A stretch of 10,137 bases of DNA from Schwartzia sp. (in: firmicutes) (GCA_017939945.1 JAGAZS010000366.1:1-10137); one strand, 5' to 3'; positions 1 through 7,227 are shown, numbered from the stretch's first letter. The notes: a model not told the origin generated them from the sequence alone. Made by a program: numbers and translations.

Positions 1-366
1 CGTCAATTTCTTCGTCAGCTCCCCGTCGCCGAGAATCCGGACGCCGTCGAAAACATTCTTCAAAATGCCCTCTTCGATCAGGGCCACCGGATCGACTACC
101 GCGCCGTCCTCAAAACGGTTCAGCGAGGAGACATTGACCTCAGCATATTCTTTCGCAAAAATATTCTTGAAGCCGCGCTTCGGAAGACGACGATACAGAG
201 GCATCTGGCCGCCTTCAAAGCCGGTACGGACGCCGCCGCCGGAACGGGAATTCTGTCCTTTCTGGCCACGGCCCGACGTCTTGCCAAGGCCGCTGCCGAG
301 ACCGCGTCCCCGACGGGTGCGCGTTTTTCTCGAGCCCGGCTCCGGGCTCAGTTCATGCAATTTCAT
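1..366 (-). CDS. rplO: 50S ribosomal protein L15, C-terminus cut off by the window edge
   Basis: L15 is a late-assembly 50S protein whose basic N-terminal extension threads into 23S rRNA. The visible 122 codons start at an ATG at 366 with GGGAGGT upstream. They encode MKLHELSPEPGSRKTRTRRG, then RGLGSGLGKTSGRGQKGQNS (20-39), GGGVRTGFEGGQMPLYRRLP (43-62), KRGFKNIFAKEYAEVNVSSL and GILKNVFDGVRILGDGEL. These are family hallmarks. The usual length is about 145-150 residues, so about 25 C-terminal residues lie beyond the left edge. The reading frame is open to the edge, with no sign of damage. In related clusters secY and adk follow, but they are not in this window. Confidence 0.97.
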   Translation of the reverse strand, partial: MKLHELSPEPGSRKTRTRRGRGLGSGLGKTSGRGQKGQNSRSGGGVRTGFEGGQMPLYRRLPKRGFKNIFAKEYAEVNVSSLNRFEDGAVVDPVALIEEGILKNVFDGVRILGDGELTKKLT

Positions 367-385
367 CAATTGTACCTCCCGATCC

Positions 386-571
386 TCACTCGTCAACCTC
401 TTCGACTGTCACCAGATGCTTTACCTTGAAGACCTGTCCGCGGATAGCCTCATTGTCCGGCAGGACAGAGGAAGAATGCATCTTGCCCAGTCCCAAGGAT
501 TTTACGGTTTTCCTCTGTGTCTCCGGTCGTCCGATCAGGCTACGGGTAAGGGTAACTTTCAGCTTTGCCAT
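386..571 (-). CDS. rpmD: 50S ribosomal protein L30
   Basis: L30 is a small 50S protein that contacts 23S rRNA domain II and lies near 5S rRNA. The 61-residue product is the common short bacterial form: KLKVTLTRSLIGRPETQRKT (3-22), VKSLGLGKMHSSSVLPDNEA (23-42), IRGQVFKVKHLVTVEEV. AAGGAGG stands upstream of the ATG. It lies between rpsE (13 nt) and rplO (19 nt), its standard position. L30 is absent from some bacteria, so its presence is a small taxonomic note. Confidence 0.96.
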   Translation of the reverse strand: MAKLKVTLTRSLIGRPETQRKTVKSLGLGKMHSSSVLPDNEAIRGQVFKVKHLVTVEEVDE

Positions 572-584
572 TGAAATTTCCTCC

Positions 585-1085
585 TTAACCCAAAAGTTCC
601 TTGACGGACTTGCCGCGAAGCTCGGCGACCTCTTCGGCCCGCTTGAGCTGGCTGAGTCCTGTCAGCGTAGCCCGGACCATATTGTTCGGATTGGATGATC
701 CAAGCGATTTCGTCAAAATATCGCGGATACCGGCAAGCTCCAGCACCGCACGCGCGGGACCGCCGGCAATAACGCCGGTACCTTTGGCAGCCGGCTTCAG
801 CAGGACGCGGCCTGCACCGAAAATACCGATAACCTCATGGGGAATCGTGTGCTCACGAAGCGCGACATCAATCAAATGCTTCTTCGCGTCCTCTACGCCC
901 TTGCGGATCGCCTCGGGGACCTCGCCCGCCTTGCCAAGCCCGACGCCGACTTTGCCTTTCTCATTGCCGACAACGACCAGCGCGCTGAACGAGAACCGGC
1001 GGCCGCCTTTGACGACCTTCGCCACACGATTTATATATACAACTTTCTCCTGGAATTCCGGAGTTTCGTTGTCCATCCTAGCCAT
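585..1085 (-). CDS. rpsE: 30S ribosomal protein S5
   Basis: S5 works in decoding accuracy, with S4, and in mRNA unwinding at the entry channel. The product is 166 residues (typical 160-170). The N-terminal double-stranded-RNA-binding-like domain contains VVKGGRRFSFSALVVVGN (24-41), including the loop where spectinomycin-resistance changes occur in other bacteria; it is complete. The C-terminal domain has LLKPAAKGTGVIAGGPARAV (95-114) and LTKSLGSSNPNNMVRATLTG (124-143). The ATG at 1085 is chosen over the ATG three codons later because AAGGAGGT is about 7 nt upstream of it. It is 13 nt from rpmD. Confidence 0.98.
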   Translation of the reverse strand: MARMDNETPEFQEKVVYINRVAKVVKGGRRFSFSALVVVGNEKGKVGVGLGKAGEVPEAIRKGVEDAKKHLIDVALREHTIPHEVIGIFGAGRVLLKPAAKGTGVIAGGPARAVLELAGIRDILTKSLGSSNPNNMVRATLTGLSQLKRAEEVAELRGKSVKELLG

Positions 1086-1106
1086 TCATTTACCTCCTTT
1101 GCAAGA

Positions 1107-1466
1107 TCAGAATTTCAGGCCCGCTTCACGAGCGGCCTCAGCGAGGGCGGCAACACGACCGTGGTAAATATAGCCGCCGCGGTCGAACACGACGTTTTCG
1201 ATGCCCTTGCCCAACGCTTTTTTCGCAATGGACGCTCCCACCGCTTTCGCCGCTTCGACGTTTCCGCCGTAACCGCTAAAATCCTTGTCCTTGGAGCTTG
1301 CAGCCACCAAGGTAACGCCATGCACATCATCGATGACCTGAGCGTAGATGTTGCTCAAGCTGCGGAACACGTTCAAGCGCGGGCATTCCGGCGTTCCCGA
1401 AATCCGATTGCGCACGCGGAGATGGCGCTTCTTGCGAAGTTTATTCTTATCTGCCTTATGCAGCAT
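1107..1466 (-). CDS. rplR: 50S ribosomal protein L18
   Basis: L18 binds 5S rRNA and helps fix it in the central protuberance together with L5. The 119-residue product (typical 117-122) has the basic N-terminus KNKLRKKRHLRVRNRISGT (7-25), then RLNVFRSLSNIYAQVIDD, and the family C-terminus VVFDRGGYIYHGRVAALAEA followed by AREAGLKF. AAAGGAG is upstream of the ATG. It follows rplF by 29 nt and precedes rpsE by 21 nt. Confidence 0.98.
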   Translation of the reverse strand: MLHKADKNKLRKKRHLRVRNRISGTPECPRLNVFRSLSNIYAQVIDDVHGVTLVAASSKDKDFSGYGGNVEAAKAVGASIAKKALGKGIENVVFDRGGYIYHGRVAALAEAAREAGLKF

Positions 1467-1495
1467 ACGAAATACTCCTTTCTATCATGTCGTGA

Positions 1496-2047
1496 TTACT
1501 TCTTGCCTTTCGCACCGGCCTTGCCGACCTTGCGGCGAATATGCTCGCCTTCATACTTGATGCCCTTGCCTTTGTACGGCTCAGGAGCACGCAGGGAGCG
1601 AATCTTCGCGGCCATCGCGCCGACTTCTTCTTTGCTCGCGCCAGTAACGACAATCTTGTTTGCCGCAGGAGCGTCCAGCGTAATGCCTTTCGGCGGCTCG
1701 ACGATAACCGGATGCGAGAAACCGAGCGACAGGTTCAGATTATTGCCCTGTTTTACCGCCCTGTAACCAACGCCGTTGATCTCAAGGTTTTTCGTAAATC
1801 CTGTCGTGACGCCGATCACCATGTTGTTGATCAGCGTACGCGTGAGACCATGCAACGACTTATGCTTCTTTTCCTCCGAGGGGCGTTCCACTTTAACCTG
1901 CCCGTCTTCCATCGTGACCTTCATGTCCTTGTGGAGCGTGCGGCTCAGTTCGCCCTTCGGGCCTTTGACCGTAACTGTATTATCATCGCCGATCGTCACT
2001 TTGACAGTCGACGGAATCACAATCGGTGCTCTACCAATTCGAGACAT
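1496..2047 (-). CDS. rplF: 50S ribosomal protein L6
   Basis: L6 is near the factor-binding centre at the base of the L7/L12 stalk and supports EF-G and EF-Tu function. The product has 183 residues (family about 176-184) and two tandem related L6 folds. It begins MSRIGRAPIVIPSTVKV. The first fold includes TVTVKGPKGELSRTL (24-38). The second contains EINGVGYRAVKQGNNLNLSL (89-108), FSHPVIVEPPKG, and the C-terminal signature APEPYKGKGIKYEGEHIRRK (154-173). GGGAGGTG precedes the ATG. Changes in this C-terminal part can affect gentamicin sensitivity in other bacteria; here it looks normal. Confidence 0.98.
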   Translation of the reverse strand: MSRIGRAPIVIPSTVKVTIGDDNTVTVKGPKGELSRTLHKDMKVTMEDGQVKVERPSEEKKHKSLHGLTRTLINNMVIGVTTGFTKNLEINGVGYRAVKQGNNLNLSLGFSHPVIVEPPKGITLDAPAANKIVVTGASKEEVGAMAAKIRSLRAPEPYKGKGIKYEGEHIRRKVGKAGAKGKK

Positions 2048-2074
2048 CTGTACACCTCCCAGTTCCTTTCTGAT

Positions 2075-2473
2075 TTACCAAACGTATGCGATGACCTCGC
2101 CGCCGAGACCGGCATTGCGCGCCTGCTTGTCGCTCATGATGCCCTTCGACGTGGAGATAATGGCGATGCCAAGGCCCCCCAGCACCTTCGGAAGCTCCGC
2201 GTGTTTTGCGTACATGCGGAGACCGGGCTTCGAGATGCGCTTGATGCCGGAGATCACCTTTTCGCGCTTGGGGCCGTACTTCAGCGTCAGCGTAAGAACG
2301 CCCTGCTTGTTGTTTTCGGTAAAGGTGAAATCCTTGATGAACCCTTCCTCTTTCAAAACGGAAGCAATCGCCTTCTTGATCTTGGAACCGGGAATTTCCA
2401 CTTTATCATGTAAAACCGAGTTTGCATTGCGCACACGCGTAAGCATATCTGCAATAGGATCAGTCATTGTCAT
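2075..2473 (-). CDS. rpsH: 30S ribosomal protein S8
   Basis: S8 binds the central domain of 16S rRNA (helices 21 and 25) and is essential for 30S assembly. In E. coli it represses the spc operon. The 132-residue product starts MTMTDPIADMLTRVRNANSV. It contains the C-terminal signature ISTSKGIMSDKQARNAGLGG (near 106-125) and ends EVIAYVW. The first of two nearby ATG codons is preferred because AAGGAGG stands about 10 nt upstream. Length is typical (130-133). It lies between rpsN (33 nt) and rplF (27 nt). Confidence 0.98.
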   Translation of the reverse strand: MTMTDPIADMLTRVRNANSVLHDKVEIPGSKIKKAIASVLKEEGFIKDFTFTENNKQGVLTLTLKYGPKREKVISGIKRISKPGLRMYAKHAELPKVLGGLGIAIISTSKGIMSDKQARNAGLGGEVIAYVW

Positions 2474-2506
2474 AAATCGATATCCTCCTTTCTTTCAAGC
2501 TCATTG

Positions 2507-2692
2507 TTACCAGCTTGCCTTGGTAACGCCCGGAATCGCTCCGGCGTAGCTCTGCTCCCTGAAGCAGATGCGGCACATTTCGAACTTCCGGATATAACCG
2601 TGCGGACGACCGCAAATCTTGCATCTGTTGTACTTGCGAACCTTGAATTTCGGCTCGCGGCTCCACTTTTCAATCATAGCCTTCTTGGCCAC
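2507..2692 (-). CDS. rpsN: 30S ribosomal protein S14, short zinc-binding type
   Basis: S14 is in the 30S head near the A and P sites. This is the 61-residue zinc-ribbon form (often called type Z), unlike the roughly 100-residue zinc-free form of E. coli. The ligands are CKIC (Cys24, Cys27) and CRIC (Cys40, Cys43), within YNRCKICGRPHGYIRKFEMC (21-40). The C-terminus is FREQSYAGAIPGVTKASW. The start is GTG with AAGGAGGT 7-8 nt upstream, giving MAKKAMIEKW, the family N-terminus. Bacteria that carry this form may also have a zinc-free paralogue induced under zinc starvation; none is visible here. It lies 33 nt before rpsH. Confidence 0.97.
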   Translation of the reverse strand: MAKKAMIEKWSREPKFKVRKYNRCKICGRPHGYIRKFEMCRICFREQSYAGAIPGVTKASW

Positions 2693-2719
2693 AATCCGTA
2701 CCTCCTTCGTACCAGCTCT

Positions 2720-2747
2720 GCAAGCATCCCTCTTCGGAACGCCTTGC
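2720..2747 (-). promoter_or_regulatory. Possible bulged hairpin between rplE and rpsN
   Basis: In the RNA sense, GCAAG-(G)-CGTTCC can pair with GGGATG-CTTGC around a GAAGA loop. This gives 11 bp including two G-U wobbles and one bulged G. The wobbles mean the same fold is weaker on the other strand, which suits a structure acting in this transcript. It ends 14 nt before the rpsN Shine-Dalgarno. S8 controls the spc operon in E. coli through a hairpin near rplE; there is no sequence evidence that this hairpin binds S8, and it may be chance. Confidence 0.3.
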
Positions 2748-2766
2748 CAACTTTCCCATGAACGAA

Positions 2767-3306
2767 TTACGCGCCGAACGGCATTCCCATCAGCTTCAGC
2801 AGTTCACAGGCCTCTTCATCCGTCTTTGCCGTCGTAACGATGACGACGTTCATTCCGCGAATCTTGTCGATCTTGTCATAGTCGATTTCCGGGAAAATCA
2901 ACTGCTCCTTGAGGCCGACCGAGTAATTGCCGCGTCCGTCGAAAGCCTTCGGGCTGACGCCGTGGAAATCGCGGACACGGGGAAGCGCAACGTTCATGAA
3001 CTTGTCCAGGAACTGGTACATGCGCGTACCGCGAAGCGTAACCTTCGCGCCGATTGCCATGCCTTCACGGATCTTCCATGTGGCGATGGACTTCTTCGCG
3101 CGTGTCACGATCGGCTTCTGGCCGGAAATAATGGTCAGATCGCTGACGGCCGCCTCAAGCGCCTTCGGATTACCGACTGCCTCTCCTACGCCCATGTTGA
3201 TGATGACCTTTTCAAGCTTCGGAAGCTGCATGATGTTCTTGTAACCGAACTTTTTCGTCAGCTCGGGCACGACTTCCTTGATATACTTTTCTTTCAGTCT
3301 ATCCAC
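2767..3306 (-). CDS. rplE: 50S ribosomal protein L5
   Basis: L5 binds 5S rRNA, with L18 and L25 where present, in the central protuberance and touches P-site tRNA and S13. The 179-residue product fits the family length (178-180). It includes YIKEVVPELTKKFGYKNIMQ (8-27), then EKVIINMGVGEA, then LTIISGQKPIVTRAKKSIA, and a C-terminal half with RDFHGVSPKAFDGRGNYSVG and EIDYDKIDKIRGMNVVIVTT. The start is GTG with AGGAGG 7 nt upstream, giving MDRLKEKYIKEV. It is followed by the longest internal gap of the cluster (74 nt before rpsN), which can form a hairpin. Confidence 0.98.
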   Translation of the reverse strand: MDRLKEKYIKEVVPELTKKFGYKNIMQLPKLEKVIINMGVGEAVGNPKALEAAVSDLTIISGQKPIVTRAKKSIATWKIREGMAIGAKVTLRGTRMYQFLDKFMNVALPRVRDFHGVSPKAFDGRGNYSVGLKEQLIFPEIDYDKIDKIRGMNVVIVTTAKTDEEACELLKLMGMPFGA

Positions 3307-3326
3307 TTATTCTCCTCCTTCCTCGA

Positions 3327-3662
3327 TTATTTCGACTCGTCGATCAGCTCGCCGCACTTCTTGCAAGCACGGACATATTTGCCGTTCACGAGCTTCTTGC
3401 CCGTGCGCGTCGGCTTCTTGCAAGCCGGGCAGACCACCATGACCTTCGACGCGTTGAGCGGGGCTTCCTTCGTCAGGATGCCGCCCTGCGGAGCCTTCTG
3501 ACTCGGCTTCGTGTGGCGTTTGACCTTGTTGATCCCCTCGACGATGACCTTGCCCTTTTTCGGCTGGGCCTCGATGATTTTCCCCTTCTGGCCCTTATCC
3601 TTGCCGGACAACACGACTACCGTGTCGCCCTTCTTGACATGCAAATGATTGTTCAGCGACAA
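3327..3662 (-). CDS. rplX: 50S ribosomal protein L24, with a four-cysteine C-terminal motif
   Basis: L24 starts 50S assembly by binding 23S rRNA domain I and lies near the tunnel exit. The 111-residue product has a KOW motif (about 10-30, KKGDTVVVLSGKDKGQKGK), then VEGINKVKRHTKPSQKAPQG (41-60). Its C-terminal part carries CPAC (Cys78, Cys81) and CKKC (Cys100, Cys103), a zinc-ribbon-like pair found in many but not all bacterial L24 proteins. The start is TTG with AGGAGG 7 nt upstream. A second TTG 15 nt later would give 106 residues, so the exact N-terminus is less sure than the identity. It follows rplN by 18 nt and precedes rplE by 20 nt. Confidence 0.95.
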   Translation of the reverse strand: MSLNNHLHVKKGDTVVVLSGKDKGQKGKIIEAQPKKGKVIVEGINKVKRHTKPSQKAPQGGILTKEAPLNASKVMVVCPACKKPTRTGKKLVNGKYVRACKKCGELIDESK

Positions 3663-3669
3663 AATAGCA

Positions 3670-3675
3670 CCTCCT
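3670..3675 (-). promoter_or_regulatory. Shine-Dalgarno site that sets the TTG start of rplX
   Basis: AGGAGG (part of GAGGAGGTG) lies 7 nt before the TTG at 3660-3662. A second in-frame TTG 15 nt further on would give the shorter N-terminus MHVKKGD seen in many L24 proteins, but it would then be about 22 nt from this site. The first TTG is preferred. Confidence 0.65.
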
Positions 3676-3680
3676 CGCTC

Positions 3681-4049
3681 TTAAAGCACTTCCGGCGCCA
3701 ACGAAACGATCTTCATGAAATCCTTCTCGCGGAGTTCACGGGCCACCGGACCAAAAATACGCGTACCGCGCGGCGTGTTGTCTTCCTTAATGATGACAGC
3801 CGCGTTCTCATCAAAACGGATGTAAGAGCCATCCGGACGGCGCAGCCCTTTGACGCTGCGAACGACGACAGCCTTGACGACGTCGCCTTTCTTGACCATA
3901 CCGCCGGGTGCAGCCGACTTGACCGCAGCGACGATAATGTCGCCGATATTGGCATACTTGCGATACGAGCCGCCCATAACCCGGATGCACATAATCTCTT
4001 TTGCGCCGGTGTTATCTCCGACATTCAGCATGGTTTGCTGCTGAATCAT
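3681..4049 (-). CDS. rplN: 50S ribosomal protein L14
   Basis: L14 forms an intersubunit bridge with helix 44 of 16S rRNA and is the binding surface of the silencing factor RsfS in many bacteria. The product is exactly 122 residues, the nearly invariant family length. Landmarks are MIQQQTMLNVGDNTGAKEIM at the start, IGDIIVAAVKSAAPGG, GSYIRFDENAAVII and GTRIFGPVARELREK near the end. AAGGAGG precedes the ATG. In the classical E. coli layout this is the first gene of the spc operon. Here only 37 nt separate it from rpsQ and I see no terminator or promoter between them, so S10 and spc genes are probably one transcript. Confidence 0.98.
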   Translation of the reverse strand: MIQQQTMLNVGDNTGAKEIMCIRVMGGSYRKYANIGDIIVAAVKSAAPGGMVKKGDVVKAVVVRSVKGLRRPDGSYIRFDENAAVIIKEDNTPRGTRIFGPVARELREKDFMKIVSLAPEVL

Positions 4050-4086
4050 GTTCCTGCCTCCTTCTTGGATACCGCAAAGCGACGGC

Positions 4087-4347
4087 TCATTTCGCGCGCT
4101 CTACGATCTTGACGATTCTCCAATGCTTATCCTTGGAGAGCGGGCGCGTCTCCATGATCTGGACGACGTCGCCGATATGAGCGTCGTTGTTCTCATCATG
4201 CGCTTTGAACCGCGCCGTTTTCTTGACTGCCTTTTTATAAAGCTTGTGGCTTTCGATGTCCTCGACGGCAACGACGACCGTCTTGTCCATCTTGTCGCTG
4301 ACGACCTTGCCCACACGCGTTTTGCGGGTATTTCTCTCTTCGCTCAT
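4087..4347 (-). CDS. rpsQ: 30S ribosomal protein S17
   Basis: S17 is a primary 16S rRNA-binding protein of the 30S body, folded as an OB barrel. The 86-residue product contains RVGKVVSDKMDKTVVVAVED (11-30), a family hallmark, then the middle loop FKAHDENNDAHIGDVVQIME and the C-terminal TRPLSKDKHWRIVKIVERAK. Length is typical (84-88). AAGGAGG lies upstream of the ATG. It follows rpmC by 35 nt and precedes rplN by 37 nt. Confidence 0.97.
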   Translation of the reverse strand: MSEERNTRKTRVGKVVSDKMDKTVVVAVEDIESHKLYKKAVKKTARFKAHDENNDAHIGDVVQIMETRPLSKDKHWRIVKIVERAK

Positions 4348-4382
4348 TAAGAAGCCTCCTTCCTCAACTGTTCAGGCCGGAA

Positions 4383-4577
4383 TCAAGCCTTGAGCTCCTG
4401 CTCGCGCTGAATGGTCTTGATCCTTGCAATCGATTTCTTGACCTCACGAATCCGCATCGGGTTCTCCAACTGACCCGTAGCATGCTGGAAACGAAGATTG
4501 AACAGTTCCTCTTTCAGGGAAGCAACTTTCTGGTCAAGCTCGCCAACGCTCATATCACGAATCTCTTTAACCTTCAT
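4383..4577 (-). CDS. rpmC: 50S ribosomal protein L29
   Basis: L29 is a small two-helix protein at the tunnel exit, next to L23, and contributes to the trigger factor and SRP docking surface. From the ATG at 4577 the product is 64 residues: MKVKEIRDMSVGELDQKVAS, then LKEELFNLRFQHATGQLENP (21-40), which is the L29 signature. A GTG nine bases upstream (4586) would add three residues. The ATG is preferred because it matches the family N-terminus and leaves better spacing for the GAGGGCGGTGA stretch upstream. The gene begins inside rplP (11-nt overlap), and its ribosome-binding region is also inside rplP, so its translation is probably coupled. Confidence 0.95.
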   Translation of the reverse strand: MKVKEIRDMSVGELDQKVASLKEELFNLRFQHATGQLENPMRIREVKKSIARIKTIQREQELKA

Positions 4578-5001
4578 TGACTTCACCGCCCTCTTCCCCG
4601 CGCTTTACGAACTTCGTCTTGATGGGGAGCTTGTGGCCGGCCAAGCGCATGGCTTCCTTCGCCACCTCTTCGGTGATGCCGTCCATCTCGAACATAATGC
4701 GCCCCGGCTTGACGACGGCTACCCAGTACTCGGGCGAGCCTTTGCCGCTGCCCATGCGCGTCTCAGCCGGCTTCGCCGTGACCGGCTTATCCGGGAAAAT
4801 CTTAATCCAAACCTTGCCTCCGCGCTTGATATAGCGCGTCATCGCAATACGAGCCGCCTCGATCTGGCGATTCGTGATCCACGCCGGCTCAAGCGCCATC
4901 AGGCCGAACTGGCCGTGAGCCACCGTGTTGCCGCGATGTGCGCTGCCTTTCATGCGTCCGCGGAACTGCTTGCGGTATTTTACTCTCTTCGGCAATAACA
5001 T
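4567..5001 (-). CDS. rplP: 50S ribosomal protein L16
   Basis: L16 helps place A- and P-site tRNAs near the peptidyl transferase centre and is a late assembly protein. From the ATG at 5001 the product has 144 residues (family about 136-145) and starts MLLPKRVKYRKQFRGRMKG. The conserved block TRMGSGKGSPEYWVAVVKPG is at 81-100. Its arginine (82) corresponds to the E. coli Arg81 that is hydroxylated there; no claim is made of modification here. The frame is open upstream to 5103, but that part overlaps the end of rpsC and is not L16-like. The last 11 bases overlap the start of rpmC. Confidence 0.98.
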   Translation of the reverse strand: MLLPKRVKYRKQFRGRMKGSAHRGNTVAHGQFGLMALEPAWITNRQIEAARIAMTRYIKRGGKVWIKIFPDKPVTAKPAETRMGSGKGSPEYWVAVVKPGRIMFEMDGITEEVAKEAMRLAGHKLPIKTKFVKRGEEGGEVNEG

Positions 5002-5002
5002 T

Positions 5003-5677
5003 TTAAGCCTCGCTCCTTTCAGCCTGAGCGGCCTTGCCGGCCTCTCTCTTCTCTGGAAGGATTTCGCCCTTGAAAATCCAGACCTTGATGCCGATGCGAC
5101 CATAAGTCGTGGCGGCCTCCGCCGTCCCGTAGTCGATATCGGCGCGAAGCGTATGAAGCGGAATGCTTCCTTCGCGATAGGACTCGGTGCGCGCGATTTC
5201 TGCGCCGCCGAGACGGCCGCTTACCATGATCTTGACGCCCTTCGCGCCGGCGCGCATCGTACGGCCAACGCAGGACTTCATCGCGCGGCGGAACGCGATA
5301 CGGCGCTCCAGCTGACTCGCAACGTTCTCTGCAACGAGCTTCGAGGAAAGATCCGGAGACTTGATCTCCGCGATATCGATATCGACGCGCTTCTTCGTCA
5401 GTTTCTTCAAATCGTTCTTGATTTTCTCGATTCCGGAACCGCCGCGGCCGATAACCATGCCCGGCTTCGCCGTGTGGATCGTAAGGCGGAGACGATTCTT
5501 GAGACGCTCCGTCTCAACCCTTGCAATGCCCGCTTCCTTCAGGCTCTTCATCAGTTCCGTGCGGATGCGAATATCTTCATGCAGATTCTCTGCGTAATCC
5601 TTGCCAGCAAACCACTTGGCGTCCCAGGTCTTGACGATGCCCAGGCGCATGCCATGCGGATTAACCTTCTGACCCAA
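5003..5677 (-). CDS. rpsC: 30S ribosomal protein S3
   Basis: S3 is on the solvent side of the 30S head at the mRNA entry channel, where with S4 and S5 it helps open mRNA structure. The 224-residue product begins MGQKVNPHGMRLGI. It has a type II KH domain whose GXXG loop is GRGG at 77-80 (GMVIGRGGSGIEKIKNDLKK). The C-terminal S3 domain carries QLERRIAFRRAMK and PLHTLRADIDYGTAEA. The start codon is TTG with AGGAGG 9 nt upstream; there is no ATG that gives the family N-terminus. Only one base separates its TAA from the rplP ATG (TAAAATG), a strong hint of coupled translation. Confidence 0.98.
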   Translation of the reverse strand: MGQKVNPHGMRLGIVKTWDAKWFAGKDYAENLHEDIRIRTELMKSLKEAGIARVETERLKNRLRLTIHTAKPGMVIGRGGSGIEKIKNDLKKLTKKRVDIDIAEIKSPDLSSKLVAENVASQLERRIAFRRAMKSCVGRTMRAGAKGVKIMVSGRLGGAEIARTESYREGSIPLHTLRADIDYGTAEAATTYGRIGIKVWIFKGEILPEKREAGKAAQAERSEA

Positions 5678-5686
5678 TACGTTTCC

Positions 5687-5692
5687 CCTCCT
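5687..5692 (-). promoter_or_regulatory. Shine-Dalgarno site that sets the TTG start of rpsC
   Basis: AGGAGG lies 9 nt before the TTG at 5675-5677, in the short gap after rplV. It supports the start that gives MGQKVNPHGM, the invariant S3 N-terminus. Confidence 0.8.
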
Positions 5693-5694
5693 TC

Positions 5695-6027
5695 TTACTT
5701 TTCTGCGACGACGACTGTAACATGCGACGTCCGTTTGAAAATGCTGAACGCCTGTCCGCGGGAACGCGGATGAATGCGTTTCAGTGTCGGCCCCTGGTCT
5801 ACATAAGCCGACGCGACGTACAGCTTATCGACATTCATATCGAAATTATTTTCCGCATTTGCGACCGCCGACTTCAGGACTTTCTCTATGACGTCCGCGC
5901 CGGCCTTCGGCGTGAACTTCAGGATCGCGAACGCGTCAGCCACATTCTTTCCGCGGATCAGGTTCATCACGACGCGAACCTTGCGCGGAGCAATGCGAAC
6001 GTATTTTGCAACTGCTTTAGCTTCCAT
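5695..6027 (-). CDS. rplV: 50S ribosomal protein L22
   Basis: L22 contacts all domains of 23S rRNA and, together with L4, forms the constriction of the exit tunnel. The product has 110 residues, typical for the family. The N-terminal helix region contains YVRIAPRKVRVVMNLIRGK (9-27). The long tunnel-reaching beta-hairpin is at about 77-94 (DQGPTLKRIHPRSRGQAF) and is intact, with no duplication or deletion of the kind linked to erythromycin resistance. The C-terminal strand is SHVTVVVAEK. The ATG has AAGGAG 8 nt upstream. It is 21 nt from rpsS and 17 nt from rpsC. Confidence 0.97.
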   Translation of the reverse strand: MEAKAVAKYVRIAPRKVRVVMNLIRGKNVADAFAILKFTPKAGADVIEKVLKSAVANAENNFDMNVDKLYVASAYVDQGPTLKRIHPRSRGQAFSIFKRTSHVTVVVAEK

Positions 6028-6048
6028 GAAGGCTTCTCCTTTCCCGGA

Positions 6049-6330
6049 TTATTTCAGATCTGTCTTTCTCTCCGAACCGGCATGGCCTTTATAAGTACGC
6101 GTCGGCGCGAATTCGCCGAGCTTATGGCCGACCATGTCCTCCGTGATGTAGACAGGAACGTGCTTGCGCCCGTCATGAACGGCGATCGTATGGCTGACGA
6201 ATTCCGGAAGAATCGTCGAGCTGCGCGACCAAGTCTTGAGAACTTTCTTCTCGTTCGCTTCGTTCAGAGCCGTAATTCTTTTGAACAGGCGCTCTTCCAC
6301 AAAAGGCCCCTTCTTAACCGATCTTGACAA
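6049..6330 (-). CDS. rpsS: 30S ribosomal protein S19
   Basis: S19 lies in the 30S head, pairs with S13 and contacts the A-site finger of the 50S subunit. The 93-residue product has the standard features: MSRSVKKGPFVEERLFKRI at the start, TWSRSSTILPEFVSHTIAVH in the middle (33-52), and VYITEDMVGHKLGEFAPTRT near the C-terminus. The start codon is TTG, supported by GGGAGG 9 nt upstream and by the family N-terminus. Length agrees with the usual 91-95. It follows rplB after 48 nt and precedes rplV by 21 nt. Confidence 0.97.
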   Translation of the reverse strand: MSRSVKKGPFVEERLFKRITALNEANEKKVLKTWSRSSTILPEFVSHTIAVHDGRKHVPVYITEDMVGHKLGEFAPTRTYKGHAGSERKTDLK

Positions 6331-6339
6331 AGTGTATAT

Positions 6340-6345
6340 CCTCCC
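6340..6345 (-). promoter_or_regulatory. Shine-Dalgarno site that sets the TTG start of rpsS
   Basis: GGGAGG stands 9 nt before the TTG at 6328-6330. It supports initiation at this rare codon, which gives the standard S19 N-terminus MSRSVKKGPF. I see no in-frame ATG or GTG that would serve better. Confidence 0.75.
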
Positions 6346-6378
6346 TTCAAGCCGAAACCCGACTGGCTCGGCCCGGCA

Positions 6379-7203
<825 letters not shown>

Positions 7204-7227
7204 TGATTTTACCTCCTTTGCCGAAAT

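Noticed and set aside
837..1766. Long open frames on the plus strand, the largest being 837-1766, 1541-2413, 4925-5773, 2758-3501 and 6469-7206.
   Set aside because: They lie opposite well-identified ribosomal-protein genes, span several genes and their spacers, show no recognisable domains and have low-complexity, arginine-rich translations. They follow from codon bias in the real genes.
2660..2749. 29-codon ATG frame beginning in the rplE-rpsN spacer and overlapping the start of rpsN in another frame.
   Set aside because: No Shine-Dalgarno precedes it and the peptide has no recognisable features; rpsN is well placed by family similarity and its own site.
5002..5103. Upstream extension of the L16 frame into rpsC.
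   Set aside because: It is just the other reading frame of the end of rpsC; MLLPKRVKYRKQF is the normal L16 start.
6348..6370. Weak 6-bp hairpin (with one G-U pair) in the rplB-rpsS spacer, just before the rpsS ribosome-binding site.
   Set aside because: A short stem with an 11-nt loop is expected by chance in a GC-rich spacer; no supporting feature was seen.
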